From assembly GCA_964529745.1 (NCBI GenBank), contig CAZGZR010000047.1, positions 1-20,083 of the forward strand: DNA of 20,083 nt, given 5' to 3'. Origin of the DNA: RBG-16-57-9 sp964529745. Lineage in GTDB: Archaea > Thermoproteota > Bathyarchaeia > TCS64. Of this stretch, positions 1 through 7,363 are shown in pieces; position 1 is the first letter of the stretch, and every line of letters starts with the position of its first letter. Below the pieces are notes generated by a model. That model did not search any database and was not told the origin of the DNA. It was given only the letters and a program-made list of their open reading frames with translations. The position numbers and the translations under genes were made by a program.

Positions 1-311
1 CTGTGGGTGTTGGTGATCATCACGGGCCCCTCAAGGAACCCGGACTCCTCCACCCAGGTGGTGCCCGTCATCTCGCCGTTCCCGTTTAGGCAGCTCCACC
101 CCGCGAATACCGGGTCGTAGACCCCGCCTCGGGGCAGAACCGCGGTGACTCCCGTACGTACAGGGCCCTCCCCGACGACGAGCACACCCTCCCCATTGAT
201 AATAGTTGAATGCCCCACCGTAACGCCATCAACGTCGGTTATGGCGTTCAGCGGGCCGGTTGCCCCGTCGAAGGGGACGCCCAGGTCTCGCGCCCTCTTT
301 CTCGCGCCCAT
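1..311 (-). CDS. P1-family peptidase (DmpA/BapA-like aminopeptidase), 5' part only
   Basis: The ATG at 311 opens a reading frame that runs off the left edge, so only about 103 N-terminal residues are visible. They carry the start of the P1/S58 family: an ITDVDGVTVGHST segment near residue 25, an RTGVTAVLPRGG stretch, and SCLNGNGEMTG followed by a TNTH segment. Known members (DmpA, beta-aminopeptidase BapA) are Ntn-fold hydrolases that cut themselves in two and remove N-terminal D-, L- or beta-amino acids from small peptides. The self-cleavage site and nucleophile lie beyond the window, so activity cannot be judged. An in-frame TAA lies upstream of 311, with an alternative GTG 9 nt before the ATG. 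No signal peptide is visible. It lies 72 bp downstream of the DNA glycosylase gene on the same strand, but no functional link is evident. Confidence 0.9.
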   Translation of the reverse strand, partial: MGARKRARDLGVPFDGATGPLNAITDVDGVTVGHSTIINGEGVLVVGEGPVRTGVTAVLPRGGVYDPVFAGWSCLNGNGEMTGTTWVEESGFLEGPVMITNTH

Positions 312-383
312 GGAAAACACTGATTCAAGAATGGTGTAGTTGGATTAGTAGTCTTCGTTCGATGCCTGCATCAGCCGTCTGGG

Positions 384-1223
384 CTACTCTTTCTGGCAGA
401 CGGGGCAGAGGTAAACGTGGCCGCCCCCGTGGGATATCCTCTGTATCTCGGCGCCGCACCGGGGGCATGTTCGGCCCTTCATGTTGGGGCCCATCCTGGG
501 GGTGTACCCGCCTTGCTTGCCGTGGAGATCGGTCCACTCGTCTTTGCCGCTCATGCTGAGCCGCTCCTCCACCAGGGCCCTGATGGCGTCGTAGAGGCCG
601 AGGGTCTCCTCCTCGGTGAGGCTGCTGGCCTTCCTCTTGGGGTGGAGCCCAGCCCTGTAGATGATGTCCTGGAACGCGCTGTTGCTCACGCCCACTATGA
701 CGGCGTCCTTGCCTACCAGCAGTGGCTTTAGCGCCTTGTTCTGGCTGCTGAACGCTTCCTTGAAGTACTCGTAGGTGAAGCCAGGGTCGTCCGGGGAGAC
801 GGCTCCGTGGAAGTCTCGTCTATACGTGTAACGGTTCCCTAGGTCGGATGTACTCACAGCGGACACGACGCCCATGTTGGTAAGCCTCATGGTGAGTGCC
901 GAGCCGTCCGTGAACTCCAGTTTGAGGTGGTACCCAGGGGGCTTCTCCCCGGCCTCGCTGTACTGGACCCTGCCGCCGTATTCTGGGGAGATGACGAGGT
1001 TGGCATCTCCGCTTAGCCTGAGGTGGACGGTGTTGCCGCTTGACTCGGCGCCCAGTATCGTCTCTCCGTCGAGGATGCCGTAGTCGGCGAGGTCCTTGTT
1101 CATGAACCCGATCCTCTGCAGCCTCTCCGTGTCCATGACCATGTGCGACTCGACCTTCTTGCCGATGAGGGTCTCGTTGATCTGGCTGGCGAGTATCTTG
1201 GCCTCGGGCAGCTCGACGCTCAT
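384..1223 (-). CDS. Divergent Fpg/Nei-type DNA glycosylase with C-terminal zinc finger, lacking the N-terminal proline
   Basis: This 279-aa protein has the Fpg/Nei architecture. It has an N-terminal beta-sandwich beginning MSVELPEAK, a helix-two-turn-helix region near residues 179-207 (GVSN, then RAGLHPKRKASSL), and a C-terminal zinc finger with C253-x2-C256 and C273-x2-C276. Classical Fpg begins MPELPE and uses Pro2 as the Schiff-base nucleophile with Glu3. Here the aligned start reads SVELPE, so the proline is replaced by valine after an extra serine. It may be an altered base-excision enzyme, a binder of damaged DNA, or a glycosylase using another nucleophile. I recall similar VELPE- or IELPE-type proteins in other prokaryotes, so this is probably a subfamily feature rather than decay. 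The start is supported by a TATA-like box about 30 nt upstream, giving a leader of roughly 8 nt. Family call is firm; activity is uncertain. Confidence 0.85.
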   Translation of the reverse strand: MSVELPEAKILASQINETLIGKKVESHMVMDTERLQRIGFMNKDLADYGILDGETILGAESSGNTVHLRLSGDANLVISPEYGGRVQYSEAGEKPPGYHLKLEFTDGSALTMRLTNMGVVSAVSTSDLGNRYTYRRDFHGAVSPDDPGFTYEYFKEAFSSQNKALKPLLVGKDAVIVGVSNSAFQDIIYRAGLHPKRKASSLTEEETLGLYDAIRALVEERLSMSGKDEWTDLHGKQGGYTPRMGPNMKGRTCPRCGAEIQRISHGGGHVYLCPVCQKE

Positions 1224-1252
1224 GTCTGCTCAGTGTTTCAGGGCGGGCTGGC

Positions 1253-1261
1253 GAATTTATG
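1253..1261 (-). promoter_or_regulatory. TATA-like box of the Fpg/Nei-type gene
   Basis: The minus strand reads CATAAATTC, centred about 34 nt upstream of the ATG at 1223. With archaeal spacing (about 26 nt from box to start site) transcription would begin near 1231, giving a leader of about 8 nt. It lies back to back with the tRNA-Leu promoter. Confidence 0.5.
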
Positions 1262-1281
1262 TGCTGCGCTGGTTTACCAAA

Positions 1282-1290
1282 AAGATAAAT
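1282..1290 (+). promoter_or_regulatory. TATA-like box of tRNA-Leu
   Basis: AAGATAAAT sits about 32 nt upstream of the first mature tRNA base at 1318. Archaeal spacing puts transcription start near 1312, six nt ahead of the tRNA, which fits a very short 5' leader removed by RNase P. Confidence 0.5.
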
Positions 1291-1317
1291 CGCCGTGGCT
1301 TGCTTTACTGCTGTTAG

Positions 1318-1405
1318 GCGGAGGTCGCCCAGCATGGTCAAAGGCGCAAGGTTGAGGTCCTTGTCTCTCAGGAGTTCGTGGGTTCAAATCCCACCCTCCG
1401 CACCA
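1318..1405 (+). tRNA. tRNA-Leu (anticodon GAG), CCA encoded
   Basis: A complete type II cloverleaf can be folded by eye. The acceptor arms are GCGGAGG (1318-1324) and CCTCCGC (1395-1401), followed by discriminator A1402 and a genomic CCA at 1403-1405. The D stem is GCC/GGC (1327-1329 with 1343-1345). The anticodon stem is CAAGG/CCTTG (1347-1351 with 1359-1363), with loop TTGAGGT and anticodon GAG at 1354-1356, which reads CUC/CUU leucine codons. A long variable arm (1364-1377) with a short CTC/GAG stem marks class II. The T arm is GTGGG/CCCAC (1378-1382 with 1390-1394) around TTCAAAT. No intron is present. Its 3' side borders an AT-rich block, a common setting for integrated elements, but I find no integrase and no second copy of the tRNA 3' end. 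Confidence 0.95.
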
Positions 1406-1428
1406 GCTAAAATCTCTGAAAGGAAGCC

Positions 1429-1465
1429 TTTTTAGGGGTTCTTTTGGGGTTTGGTTAAATTTTTT
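1429..1465 (+). terminator. T-rich terminator region of tRNA-Leu
   Basis: Successive T runs (five T at 1429-1433, TTTT at 1442-1445, six T at 1460-1465) follow the tRNA on the plus strand with no strong hairpin. This is the typical form of archaeal intrinsic termination. Confidence 0.5.
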
Positions 1466-1468
1466 CTC

Positions 1469-1654
1469 TTATTTGACTATTCTCGGCTGTTTCTCCCCAA
1501 GATTTGATTTTATGGTTTTTTCTTGTATCGCAAGGTCTATGGGACGGTCTGCTAGGACGTTGTCTAGGATTTGGGCGTTTTCTTCGATGGAGGGCCGATA
1601 GGCTGTATGGGTTGGTTTACGTTCAGGGTTAAAAAGGGAGTTAAAAAGGGGATT
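1469..1654 (-). pseudogene. Possible C-terminal remnant of an unidentified protein
   Basis: An open frame of 61 codons ends at a TAA (1469-1471) and starts directly after an in-frame TAG (1655-1657), with no ATG or GTG start. The lower half reads like a real charged protein C-terminus, including ENAQILDNVLADRPIDLAIQ and then EKTIKSNLGEKQPRIVK before the stop. The upstream end overlaps the last codons of the VWA gene by 14 nt. Its place beside tRNA-Leu and inside AT-rich DNA would suit the tail of a broken mobile-element gene, but I recognise no family. It may also be a chance open frame, since AT-rich coding-like stretches of 60 codons do occur. Between here and the tRNA there are only T-rich sequences. 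Confidence 0.3.
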
Positions 1655-4085
1655 CTATGTGCACTATTTCAATTGCGCTGTTATTACAGAGCCAAATCTC
1701 ATCTCGAGTGTCAGGGCCTACCCCAGAAGCGGGTTCAACATCGACTATGTTTATTATAAACCCCTTAAATGTCTTGGTAAATTTTTTGACAAAATCTGGA
1801 TCTATTTCTATTTTTGCATGGTCAAATCCAGTTCCTGGGCTTGTTCTTACTCTCGTAGGAACGGTCGATAAATGGGTATATACTACTTGAGTCGTTTTAA
1901 TTTCACGGCTATTAATTTGGATGATTTTTGTTTTCTCTGCTGTCATTGGACGTGGTTGCTGTGTATCCCAACGTTCAACGGGTATATCGACATCAGGATA
2001 TGGGATAATTATTGACCTAGCTCTGATCGCGGTGTTACCTGTACAAGTTCCTTTGTTTTCTATAGTGACCAACAACCCTATGGGGTCAAGTAAATCATCA
2101 TAATTTTCTAAATAGAATCCCGTGGGTCTAATATCCTCACTATCAAGCGTCTTTATGAGAGAGTGCGGTACTTCATAGTTTTGAATTCCAACCAATTTTT
2201 CAAAAAATTGGTCTATATCCCGATCAAAACATGTATGAATCTGTAGTTCTGGCCTTTTGCCTGGCAATCGAATTTGAGAAAGGTCGGGGTTAGGTTCTAC
2301 GTATTCCCAAAATTCAACGCCTGTGTGTCTATATCGACTGCTTTCTGGGGGTTTTTTAGCTGGATTGTCAACTGGTCTAGTAATTTGGGTTGGTGGATCT
2401 CCGAAGGCTGAACCTTTTACTTTGAAATTAAGATGGTGTTCAGCTCTAGCTGGTATATCTTGTTTTAATTTGAAGATCCCGTGTTGCATACCTAGCCTTC
2501 CTAGACCAAAATAGAAGCGAGAGAGATACGGATCAAGGGTATTGGAGAATGCATTAATGATATCATCGTAGTAACTGTCGATCCAATGCTTTACATAAGA
2601 TACGCCAAAGAGATCCCCATCTACCCAGTCCACATCTTGACCGATAATCCACTTAGAAACTATTGGCTTCATTATCTTCTTAACGATGTGTTCGAAAGGT
2701 CTGAATTCGTAATCATCGATAATCTCTGAAACATCAACGTAATACGATGGAAATTCTTTCAGCCAAAACCATCCTAAAGACGAAGCCCTTGCATTTACCA
2801 TCTCGATGTCGACTGTATGCCCCTCATCAAAGCCACCGTTTTGAGGTGCAATCAATTCTTTTGAAACATGTACCCCAGTTAAGAATCTGATTTTTGTTTG
2901 AGGTATCGATAAGGGCCCAATAGTAGTGATTCCTGTCTCAGAAGGAGAATCATAGTAAATATAGGAGTCATCAGTATCCGTATGATTTACAGGAACTTCA
3001 ATGTAATCTTGATTCAGCATACTGTCTGTCACATCGCCACTGTTAATGTCAAGCTTGACTGTGAATCGAAGCATGGCTTCACCCGTCAGCTCCTTCAACC
3101 TTATGTAGAAATTACCGTCTATTCCTTCGAATTGTTGTATGGCGTCTTGAAGGGGTGTACTCGGATGTACCGGATTTTGAATTGAAGCATTTAAAATTAG
3201 TGAAACGTCGTCTACTATCAACATTGAATTGACTTTTTCGGATAGAATGATGTTATGTGGGACAATTCTCTTGAATATTCCTTGGAAGAAATCACTATAC
3301 GCCGATTGTATTTCATTTACATCACTGGTGTTGAAGTAGAATCGAGGCGGATCTGGGGGAGGATTTGTAATATAATCTGTTTCTGACGCTATATAAGACA
3401 ATAGAAGGCTTGCATATTCATCGGGGAATCCCAGAAGAATGGTTGAGTATAATATCATATGATTTTTCGCATAAGGTATATGTACATTTTGGATCTCGTG
3501 TTCTTGAACCATGTCGGGTGCTGCATGTGAGCTTTCCGGATAACCATCCGTTAACAAAATCACCATTTTATAGAATCTATTAGAAGTGTTAAATTGATGA
3601 TTAGCTAATTCCATCCCTTTTGCCATAGGCGTATATATGCCAGCAGGAGGAGGATGATCATCAAGTTGCTGAATGAAAGTTTCCGTTTCACTCCACGTAC
3701 TCCAATCCATCCATACTACAGTTTCTGATCCATCGGGTTCCCCTGAAAACGAAACGATGGAAATCCGATCCAAATCTTCACGGTCTTCTGTTCCACCACT
3801 CTTGTAATAACTGGCTAATGCCTCTATTGCTGAATATCGTACGCCGTTTTCATCAGTCCCGCCACTATTACGCATGCTGCCAGAGTTATCAATGAGGAAA
3901 ACTATGTCTACTCCAACTGGGCCATTATAAGACATGCCTCGAAAACTTAATTCTATAGGAACTTTAGCGGTTGCATCAACATGGACTATCCCCTCTTCCA
4001 TGAAGAATGGCTCATTAGGTCTTGAAGTTTTTTCAATTTCTTCAATTAATGCATTTGGCACACTACTTCCCCCTCTAAATGTCAC
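1641..4085 (-). CDS. von Willebrand factor A (VWA) domain protein, 814 aa
   Basis: The protein has one clear VWA domain at about residues 58-290. The complete metal-ion-dependent adhesion site is visible: DNSGS at 66-70 within DIVFLIDNSGSM, Thr152 in TPMAKGMELA, and Asp180 in ILLTDGYPES. A beta-rich middle and a C-terminal part follow, with a segment near residues 680-710 (ENKGTCTGN) that resembles Ig-like CARDB-type repeats. No signal peptide, lipobox or transmembrane helix is visible, so it is either cytoplasmic or exported by an unrecognised route. The start is a GTG; the first internal Met is residue 29, still ahead of the domain. Codon use is strikingly AT-rich compared with all flanking genes, suggesting horizontal acquisition. 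No MoxR ATPase or other usual VWA partner is adjacent. The VWA call is firm, the biological role unknown. Confidence 0.85.
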   Translation of the reverse strand: MTFRGGSSVPNALIEEIEKTSRPNEPFFMEEGIVHVDATAKVPIELSFRGMSYNGPVGVDIVFLIDNSGSMRNSGGTDENGVRYSAIEALASYYKSGGTEDREDLDRISIVSFSGEPDGSETVVWMDWSTWSETETFIQQLDDHPPPAGIYTPMAKGMELANHQFNTSNRFYKMVILLTDGYPESSHAAPDMVQEHEIQNVHIPYAKNHMILYSTILLGFPDEYASLLLSYIASETDYITNPPPDPPRFYFNTSDVNEIQSAYSDFFQGIFKRIVPHNIILSEKVNSMLIVDDVSLILNASIQNPVHPSTPLQDAIQQFEGIDGNFYIRLKELTGEAMLRFTVKLDINSGDVTDSMLNQDYIEVPVNHTDTDDSYIYYDSPSETGITTIGPLSIPQTKIRFLTGVHVSKELIAPQNGGFDEGHTVDIEMVNARASSLGWFWLKEFPSYYVDVSEIIDDYEFRPFEHIVKKIMKPIVSKWIIGQDVDWVDGDLFGVSYVKHWIDSYYDDIINAFSNTLDPYLSRFYFGLGRLGMQHGIFKLKQDIPARAEHHLNFKVKGSAFGDPPTQITRPVDNPAKKPPESSRYRHTGVEFWEYVEPNPDLSQIRLPGKRPELQIHTCFDRDIDQFFEKLVGIQNYEVPHSLIKTLDSEDIRPTGFYLENYDDLLDPIGLLVTIENKGTCTGNTAIRARSIIIPYPDVDIPVERWDTQQPRPMTAEKTKIIQINSREIKTTQVVYTHLSTVPTRVRTSPGTGFDHAKIEIDPDFVKKFTKTFKGFIINIVDVEPASGVGPDTRDEIWLCNNSAIEIVHIESPF

Positions 4086-4147
4086 ACATGCAACTCTACT
4101 AGAATGGCATGCATGAAAGAGCTTGAAAGATAATTTTTACTATTACA

Positions 4148-4156
4148 CTTATATTT
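4148..4156 (-). promoter_or_regulatory. TATA-like box of the VWA gene
   Basis: AAATATAAG on the minus strand lies about 67 nt upstream of the GTG at 4085. Archaeal spacing predicts transcription from about 4126, hence a leader of about 40 nt, longer than for most genes here. Confidence 0.4.
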
Positions 4157-4550
4157 TTCCCCTAGACCCTTCGTGCTGTTACGTACTGCACGCGTCAGGT
4201 AATTATAGGAAAACCGTATAGGAAATGTGTCAATAGTAAGTCTGGTAGGCAGTATCATTCTCGCTAAGAAGGGTGTGCAATTACCGCGCGCAGCATTCAC
4301 GGCAGCTAAGATACATCAGCCCCATACAGAGGTACTTTGGACTCCACTACAAGGCAGACTCGGTCTTCTCTTACTCAACTCGAAGTTACTGAGAAAATCT
4401 AACAGGGGGCTGGACAAGTTGTCAAGACTACAGTCCGCATGAAACTAAACAGCTAGCGCACGCCTAACACTAAATATTTTTAAAAAAACACAATCAATAA
4501 CCTCAATTCAATAATAATATGCCTAATTAATTCGAAATTAGTCTCATTAG

Positions 4551-4574
4551 AAATAAAGACAAAATAAATAATTT
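4551..4574 (-). terminator. T-rich stretch downstream of the cupin gene
   Basis: Read on the minus strand this is TTATTTATTTTG followed by TTTATTTC, beginning about 29 nt past the cupin stop codon. T-rich tracts without a hairpin are the usual archaeal terminators. Confidence 0.35.
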
Positions 4575-4602
4575 CACCCAGTTAACCCTCCGCGTCTTTC
4601 CT

Positions 4603-4995
4603 CTAAACCCAGTGCCTCTCCGTCTTCACAGCCTCGTGGTACCCCGGCCAACGCGGCATGGTGGCGATGACGAACTCCAGGGGCTCCCCTCCGCAGTTCC
4701 TGAACTGGAAGCGGACGCCCGGGGGGACGCTCACGCACACCCCGGGCGTGAACCCCGTCACCTCCTCCCGGTCCCCCTGGCTCCTCCACACCTCGCCCCG
4801 GCCCCGCAGGCAGTACCATATCTCCTCGATGGATCTATGGTAGACGGCGTCGCTCGTCTCGTGGGGCGGCAGGGTGCAGTGGGCCAGCTGTCCGCCGTTC
4901 ATCCTCATGAGGACCCTTATCTCGGAGCCGTCGGGGGCCAGCTCGTCGTACTCCCCCGGCAGCCGCCTGGTTCTGAAGTCCCGGGTTTCGCCCAT
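4603..4995 (-). CDS. Small single-domain cupin protein
   Basis: This 130-aa protein has one cupin beta-barrel. The first cupin motif is seen as YHRSIEEIWYCLRGRGEVW, with the His, Glu and Gly positions of the conserved metal-binding box. The second is FTPGVCVSVPPGVRFQFRN, where the second-motif histidine appears replaced by arginine or phenylalanine. Small cupins can be metal-dependent enzymes, isomerases or ligand binders; substrate is not predictable. I chose the ATG at 4995 because the longer frame would need a TTG at 5019 and adds only eight unconserved residues. It starts 41 nt after the stop of the glycyl radical enzyme on the same strand with no promoter in the gap, so the two are probably co-transcribed and may act on related substrates. 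Confidence 0.85.
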   Translation of the reverse strand: MGETRDFRTRRLPGEYDELAPDGSEIRVLMRMNGGQLAHCTLPPHETSDAVYHRSIEEIWYCLRGRGEVWRSQGDREEVTGFTPGVCVSVPPGVRFQFRNCGGEPLEFVIATMPRWPGYHEAVKTERHWV

Positions 4996-5036
4996 GAGCC
5001 GAATAAGGGGGGAAGGCAATGAAAAGGCTTCACACT

Positions 5037-7259
5037 CTAGTCCAGCCCGTGCATGGTGCGGGCGATTATCTCGTCCTGGTACTCCCTGGTGAGGGTGGTG
5101 AAGTAGGCGCTGAACCCCCAGACACGCACCAGCAGAGACCTGTACTGCTCGGGGTTGGCCTGGGCGTCCCTGAGGGTCTCCGAGTCAACGACGTTGAACT
5201 GGACCACGGTGCCGCCCCCACCCATGAAAGCCCTCACGAAACCCTCCAACTTCTCCAAGCCATCCCCGCCCATGAGGGCCGTGGGGTGGAAACGGAGGTC
5301 CAGCGCCGTCCCCTCAGGTGGATGCAGAGCGTAGACCTTGAGGGCCGAGTTCACGGCGAGCGTCGGCCCCGCCTTGTCGGTGCCGGCCACCGGGGAGAGG
5401 TGCGTGGACACGGGGTCTCCCGCGTGTCTCCCGTCGGGGCTGGCCGACGACCTGACGCCCCTGCTGACGTGGTGGAAAGTGAATATGCCCGGGTAGTAGG
5501 GGCCGCCGCGGGGGTTCCTGTGCCTGAGAACCTCTTCGATGAAGCGCTCGGCCACCGTGACGGCTACAGCGTCTACGTAGTCGTCGTCGTTGCCCCACTT
5601 GGGCACCCTGTTGAGGGCGTACTGCCGGAGCCTCTCGTCGCCCCAGTCGTCCGTGAGCGTCTCCCTAAGCTCGTCTAGGGTGACCAGCTTCTCGTCGTAG
5701 ACTATCTTCTTCACCGCTGCGAGGCTGTTTACGGCGGCGGCGAACGCCTGGCCGTTGCACCCAGTCCAGTTGTATTCACAGCCGCCGGCCGTCTTGTCCA
5801 CGGCCCTCTCCAGGCAGCCCTCCAGGGTGCACGACAGGAATGGGACGGGGCTGTACGCGGCGAGCCCCCTATCCCTCGTGTTTCCCTCCTCGGTGGCGCC
5901 TACGACCATGGCGTCGAGGTTGCTGAGGTACGCGTCCATGAACTCCTCGAAGCCAACGTAGTCCCTCGCCTCTAGTTCCGGTGGCTCGGGCTCACCCGGC
6001 TCCACGAGGTACGGCTGGACGCCGAGGGTGCGCTGGACGCACGCCAGGAGGTCGACCGCCGTGTGCACTGGGTAGAAGTCTCCCTTGCCGGGGAGTATTA
6101 TCTCCTGGCAGCCGTCGCAGCTGTAGAGGCGGGCATGCTCCAGGGACACACCCATCCTAGTCAGGCCCTCGATGATGGCGTCGTCGCTGTAGAACGCCGG
6201 GAAGCCGCCCAGCCCGTCCTTCACCATCTCGACGCACTTCCTGAGGAGCCGGGCGGGTGAGCCGCCGTGGAAACGGACGTTGAGCTTGGGGTCCGCCAGC
6301 CGTAGGCGGTGGGAGGCGTCGAGACACATGTACGTGAGGGTGTTGGTGGCGTCGAGCCCATCGGCCGTCTGTCCCGCGAGGGTTATGTTTCTGCACGTGT
6401 CGGTGGTGAGGTCCGACTCGAAGTTGAGCTTAATCCAGAGGCACTCCAGCAGCGTCTGGGCCTCGCCCAGCGTGGTCTCCCCCGCCTCCAAGTCCCTCTC
6501 CAGGAACGGGTAAAGGTCCTGGTCGAACCTGCCTATGGGGATGCAGCTCTGGCTCTCGGCTGCCATGGCGAGGCAGCAGAACCAGAACAGCTGGAGGGCC
6601 TCGCGGAACGTCCTCGGAGGCTCCATGGAGACCCAGAGGCAGACGTCCGCTATCTCCTTTAGATCCCGCCTTCTGGACTCGTCCCCTGTCACGTCTCTGA
6701 GCCTAAGCGCCTCGTCCGCGTGCCTCCTGATGTGCTCCGTTACGGCGTCGAGGCACATGAGGACGGCCTCAAGGAACGCCGCCTTATCCCCGTTCCCACT
6801 AAGATCGGTGAGCCTTGCTTCTGCCTGCTCCCTCAAGCCCCGTAGCCCGAGCCTCAGCACCTTCTCTGTGCCGAAGGGGACGTGGCTCGTGAAGCCGCCC
6901 TCTGCTACGCCCATCCCCAGAGCCGCGGCTGCCTCGTCGTCTGTGAGGTACCTAGGGTAGAACCTCTTGTTGTGCATTGTCGCCGGCTTCACTGGGAGCA
7001 TGTAGGTTCCGCCAAACAGGTTCTCCTCCGCATCCAGTGGCCCGTAAAGGGTGCGGAGCCCCACGATGAGCTCGTTATCCATGATCACCGCGGGGGCCTC
7101 GTCCAGCAGCAGCCTGAAGGCCCGCGCCTTCCGCAGCGCTATGGGCTCCTCCGGGTCGGCGCCGTGATCCCAGATCGACAGCTCCCTCACCGTCCTGTAC
7201 TCCGTGTGCCTAAGCTCCCTGTGGGCGTCGAGAAGAAGCTCTACCCGCCGAGACAACAT
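5037..7259 (-). CDS. Glycyl radical enzyme of the pyruvate formate-lyase family, substrate unknown
   Basis: The C-terminal glycyl radical loop reads RVWGFSAYF, followed by the LTREYQDEIIAR helix typical of the family. Numbered from the ATG at 7259 (740 aa) the radical glycine is residue 715. The catalytic thiyl cysteine is probably the second Cys of SCDGCQE (Cys384). An N-terminal PFL-type barrel region precedes, with a GFTSHVPFGTEKVLRLGLRG segment corresponding to the family's GHxxPDYEKVLxxGL region. Such enzymes need a radical-SAM activase to install the radical and are destroyed by oxygen; no activase gene is in this window. The family includes formate lyases, diol and hydroxyproline dehydratases and C-C or C-S lyases; I cannot assign the substrate. 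A longer frame starts at 7301, but the TATA-like box lies between, so transcription should begin near 7261 and the ATG at 7259 (or 7265) is likely used leaderless. Confidence 0.9.
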   Translation of the reverse strand: MLSRRVELLLDAHRELRHTEYRTVRELSIWDHGADPEEPIALRKARAFRLLLDEAPAVIMDNELIVGLRTLYGPLDAEENLFGGTYMLPVKPATMHNKRFYPRYLTDDEAAAALGMGVAEGGFTSHVPFGTEKVLRLGLRGLREQAEARLTDLSGNGDKAAFLEAVLMCLDAVTEHIRRHADEALRLRDVTGDESRRRDLKEIADVCLWVSMEPPRTFREALQLFWFCCLAMAAESQSCIPIGRFDQDLYPFLERDLEAGETTLGEAQTLLECLWIKLNFESDLTTDTCRNITLAGQTADGLDATNTLTYMCLDASHRLRLADPKLNVRFHGGSPARLLRKCVEMVKDGLGGFPAFYSDDAIIEGLTRMGVSLEHARLYSCDGCQEIILPGKGDFYPVHTAVDLLACVQRTLGVQPYLVEPGEPEPPELEARDYVGFEEFMDAYLSNLDAMVVGATEEGNTRDRGLAAYSPVPFLSCTLEGCLERAVDKTAGGCEYNWTGCNGQAFAAAVNSLAAVKKIVYDEKLVTLDELRETLTDDWGDERLRQYALNRVPKWGNDDDYVDAVAVTVAERFIEEVLRHRNPRGGPYYPGIFTFHHVSRGVRSSASPDGRHAGDPVSTHLSPVAGTDKAGPTLAVNSALKVYALHPPEGTALDLRFHPTALMGGDGLEKLEGFVRAFMGGGGTVVQFNVVDSETLRDAQANPEQYRSLLVRVWGFSAYFTTLTREYQDEIIARTMHGLD

Positions 7260-7282
7260 GATCATAGAGTATCTGTAAGTAG

Positions 7283-7292
7283 CATATTTAAT
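7283..7292 (-). promoter_or_regulatory. TATA-like box of the glycyl radical enzyme-cupin operon
   Basis: TTAAATATGC on the minus strand predicts a start site near 7261. This falls inside the longest possible reading frame and so argues for initiation at ATG 7259 or 7265, not ATG 7301. Confidence 0.55.
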
Positions 7293-7363
7293 GCAGAGCA
7301 TTTTGCCGAGGGTGAACCTATTTTTTAGCTGCGGTATCCGCCTTGAAGCCCCATGAAAACGGG

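Larger units (their letters stand above)
4086..4602. other. 517-bp gene-free AT-rich region between the VWA and cupin genes
   Basis: No convincing coding frame is found on either strand. The VWA-proximal part (4086-4440) is mixed in composition and contains a short perfect inverted repeat, GACAAGTTGTC, near 4413. The distal part (4440-4580) is very AT-rich with runs of A and T and a TTAATTAATT-like stretch near 4525-4545. It may hold the right boundary of the AT-rich island. The last 24 bases (4551-4574) are T-rich when read from the minus strand and could end the glycyl radical enzyme-cupin transcript. I looked for a copy of the tRNA-Leu 3' end and did not find one. Confidence 0.6.

Noticed and set aside
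4082..4300. 72-codon minus-strand ORF overlapping the VWA start by GTGA
   Set aside because: The overlap looks like translational coupling, but the protein has no recognisable character, and the TATA-like box at 4148 lies inside it.
4227..4442. 71-codon plus-strand ORF in the AT-rich gap
   Set aside because: No ribosome site, no homology that I recognise, and overlapping frames on both strands of similar quality; likely chance.
1378..4602. Direct repeat of the tRNA-Leu 3' end (att site) at the far side of the AT-rich island
   Set aside because: I scanned for TTCAAATCCC and the CCTCCGCACCA end and found only a short TCCGC match near 4434, which is not significant.
5019..5678. 219-codon open frame on the plus strand opposite the glycyl radical enzyme
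   Set aside because: Lies opposite the conserved glycyl radical domain; low-complexity Val/Gly/Glu/Pro content; no start signal.
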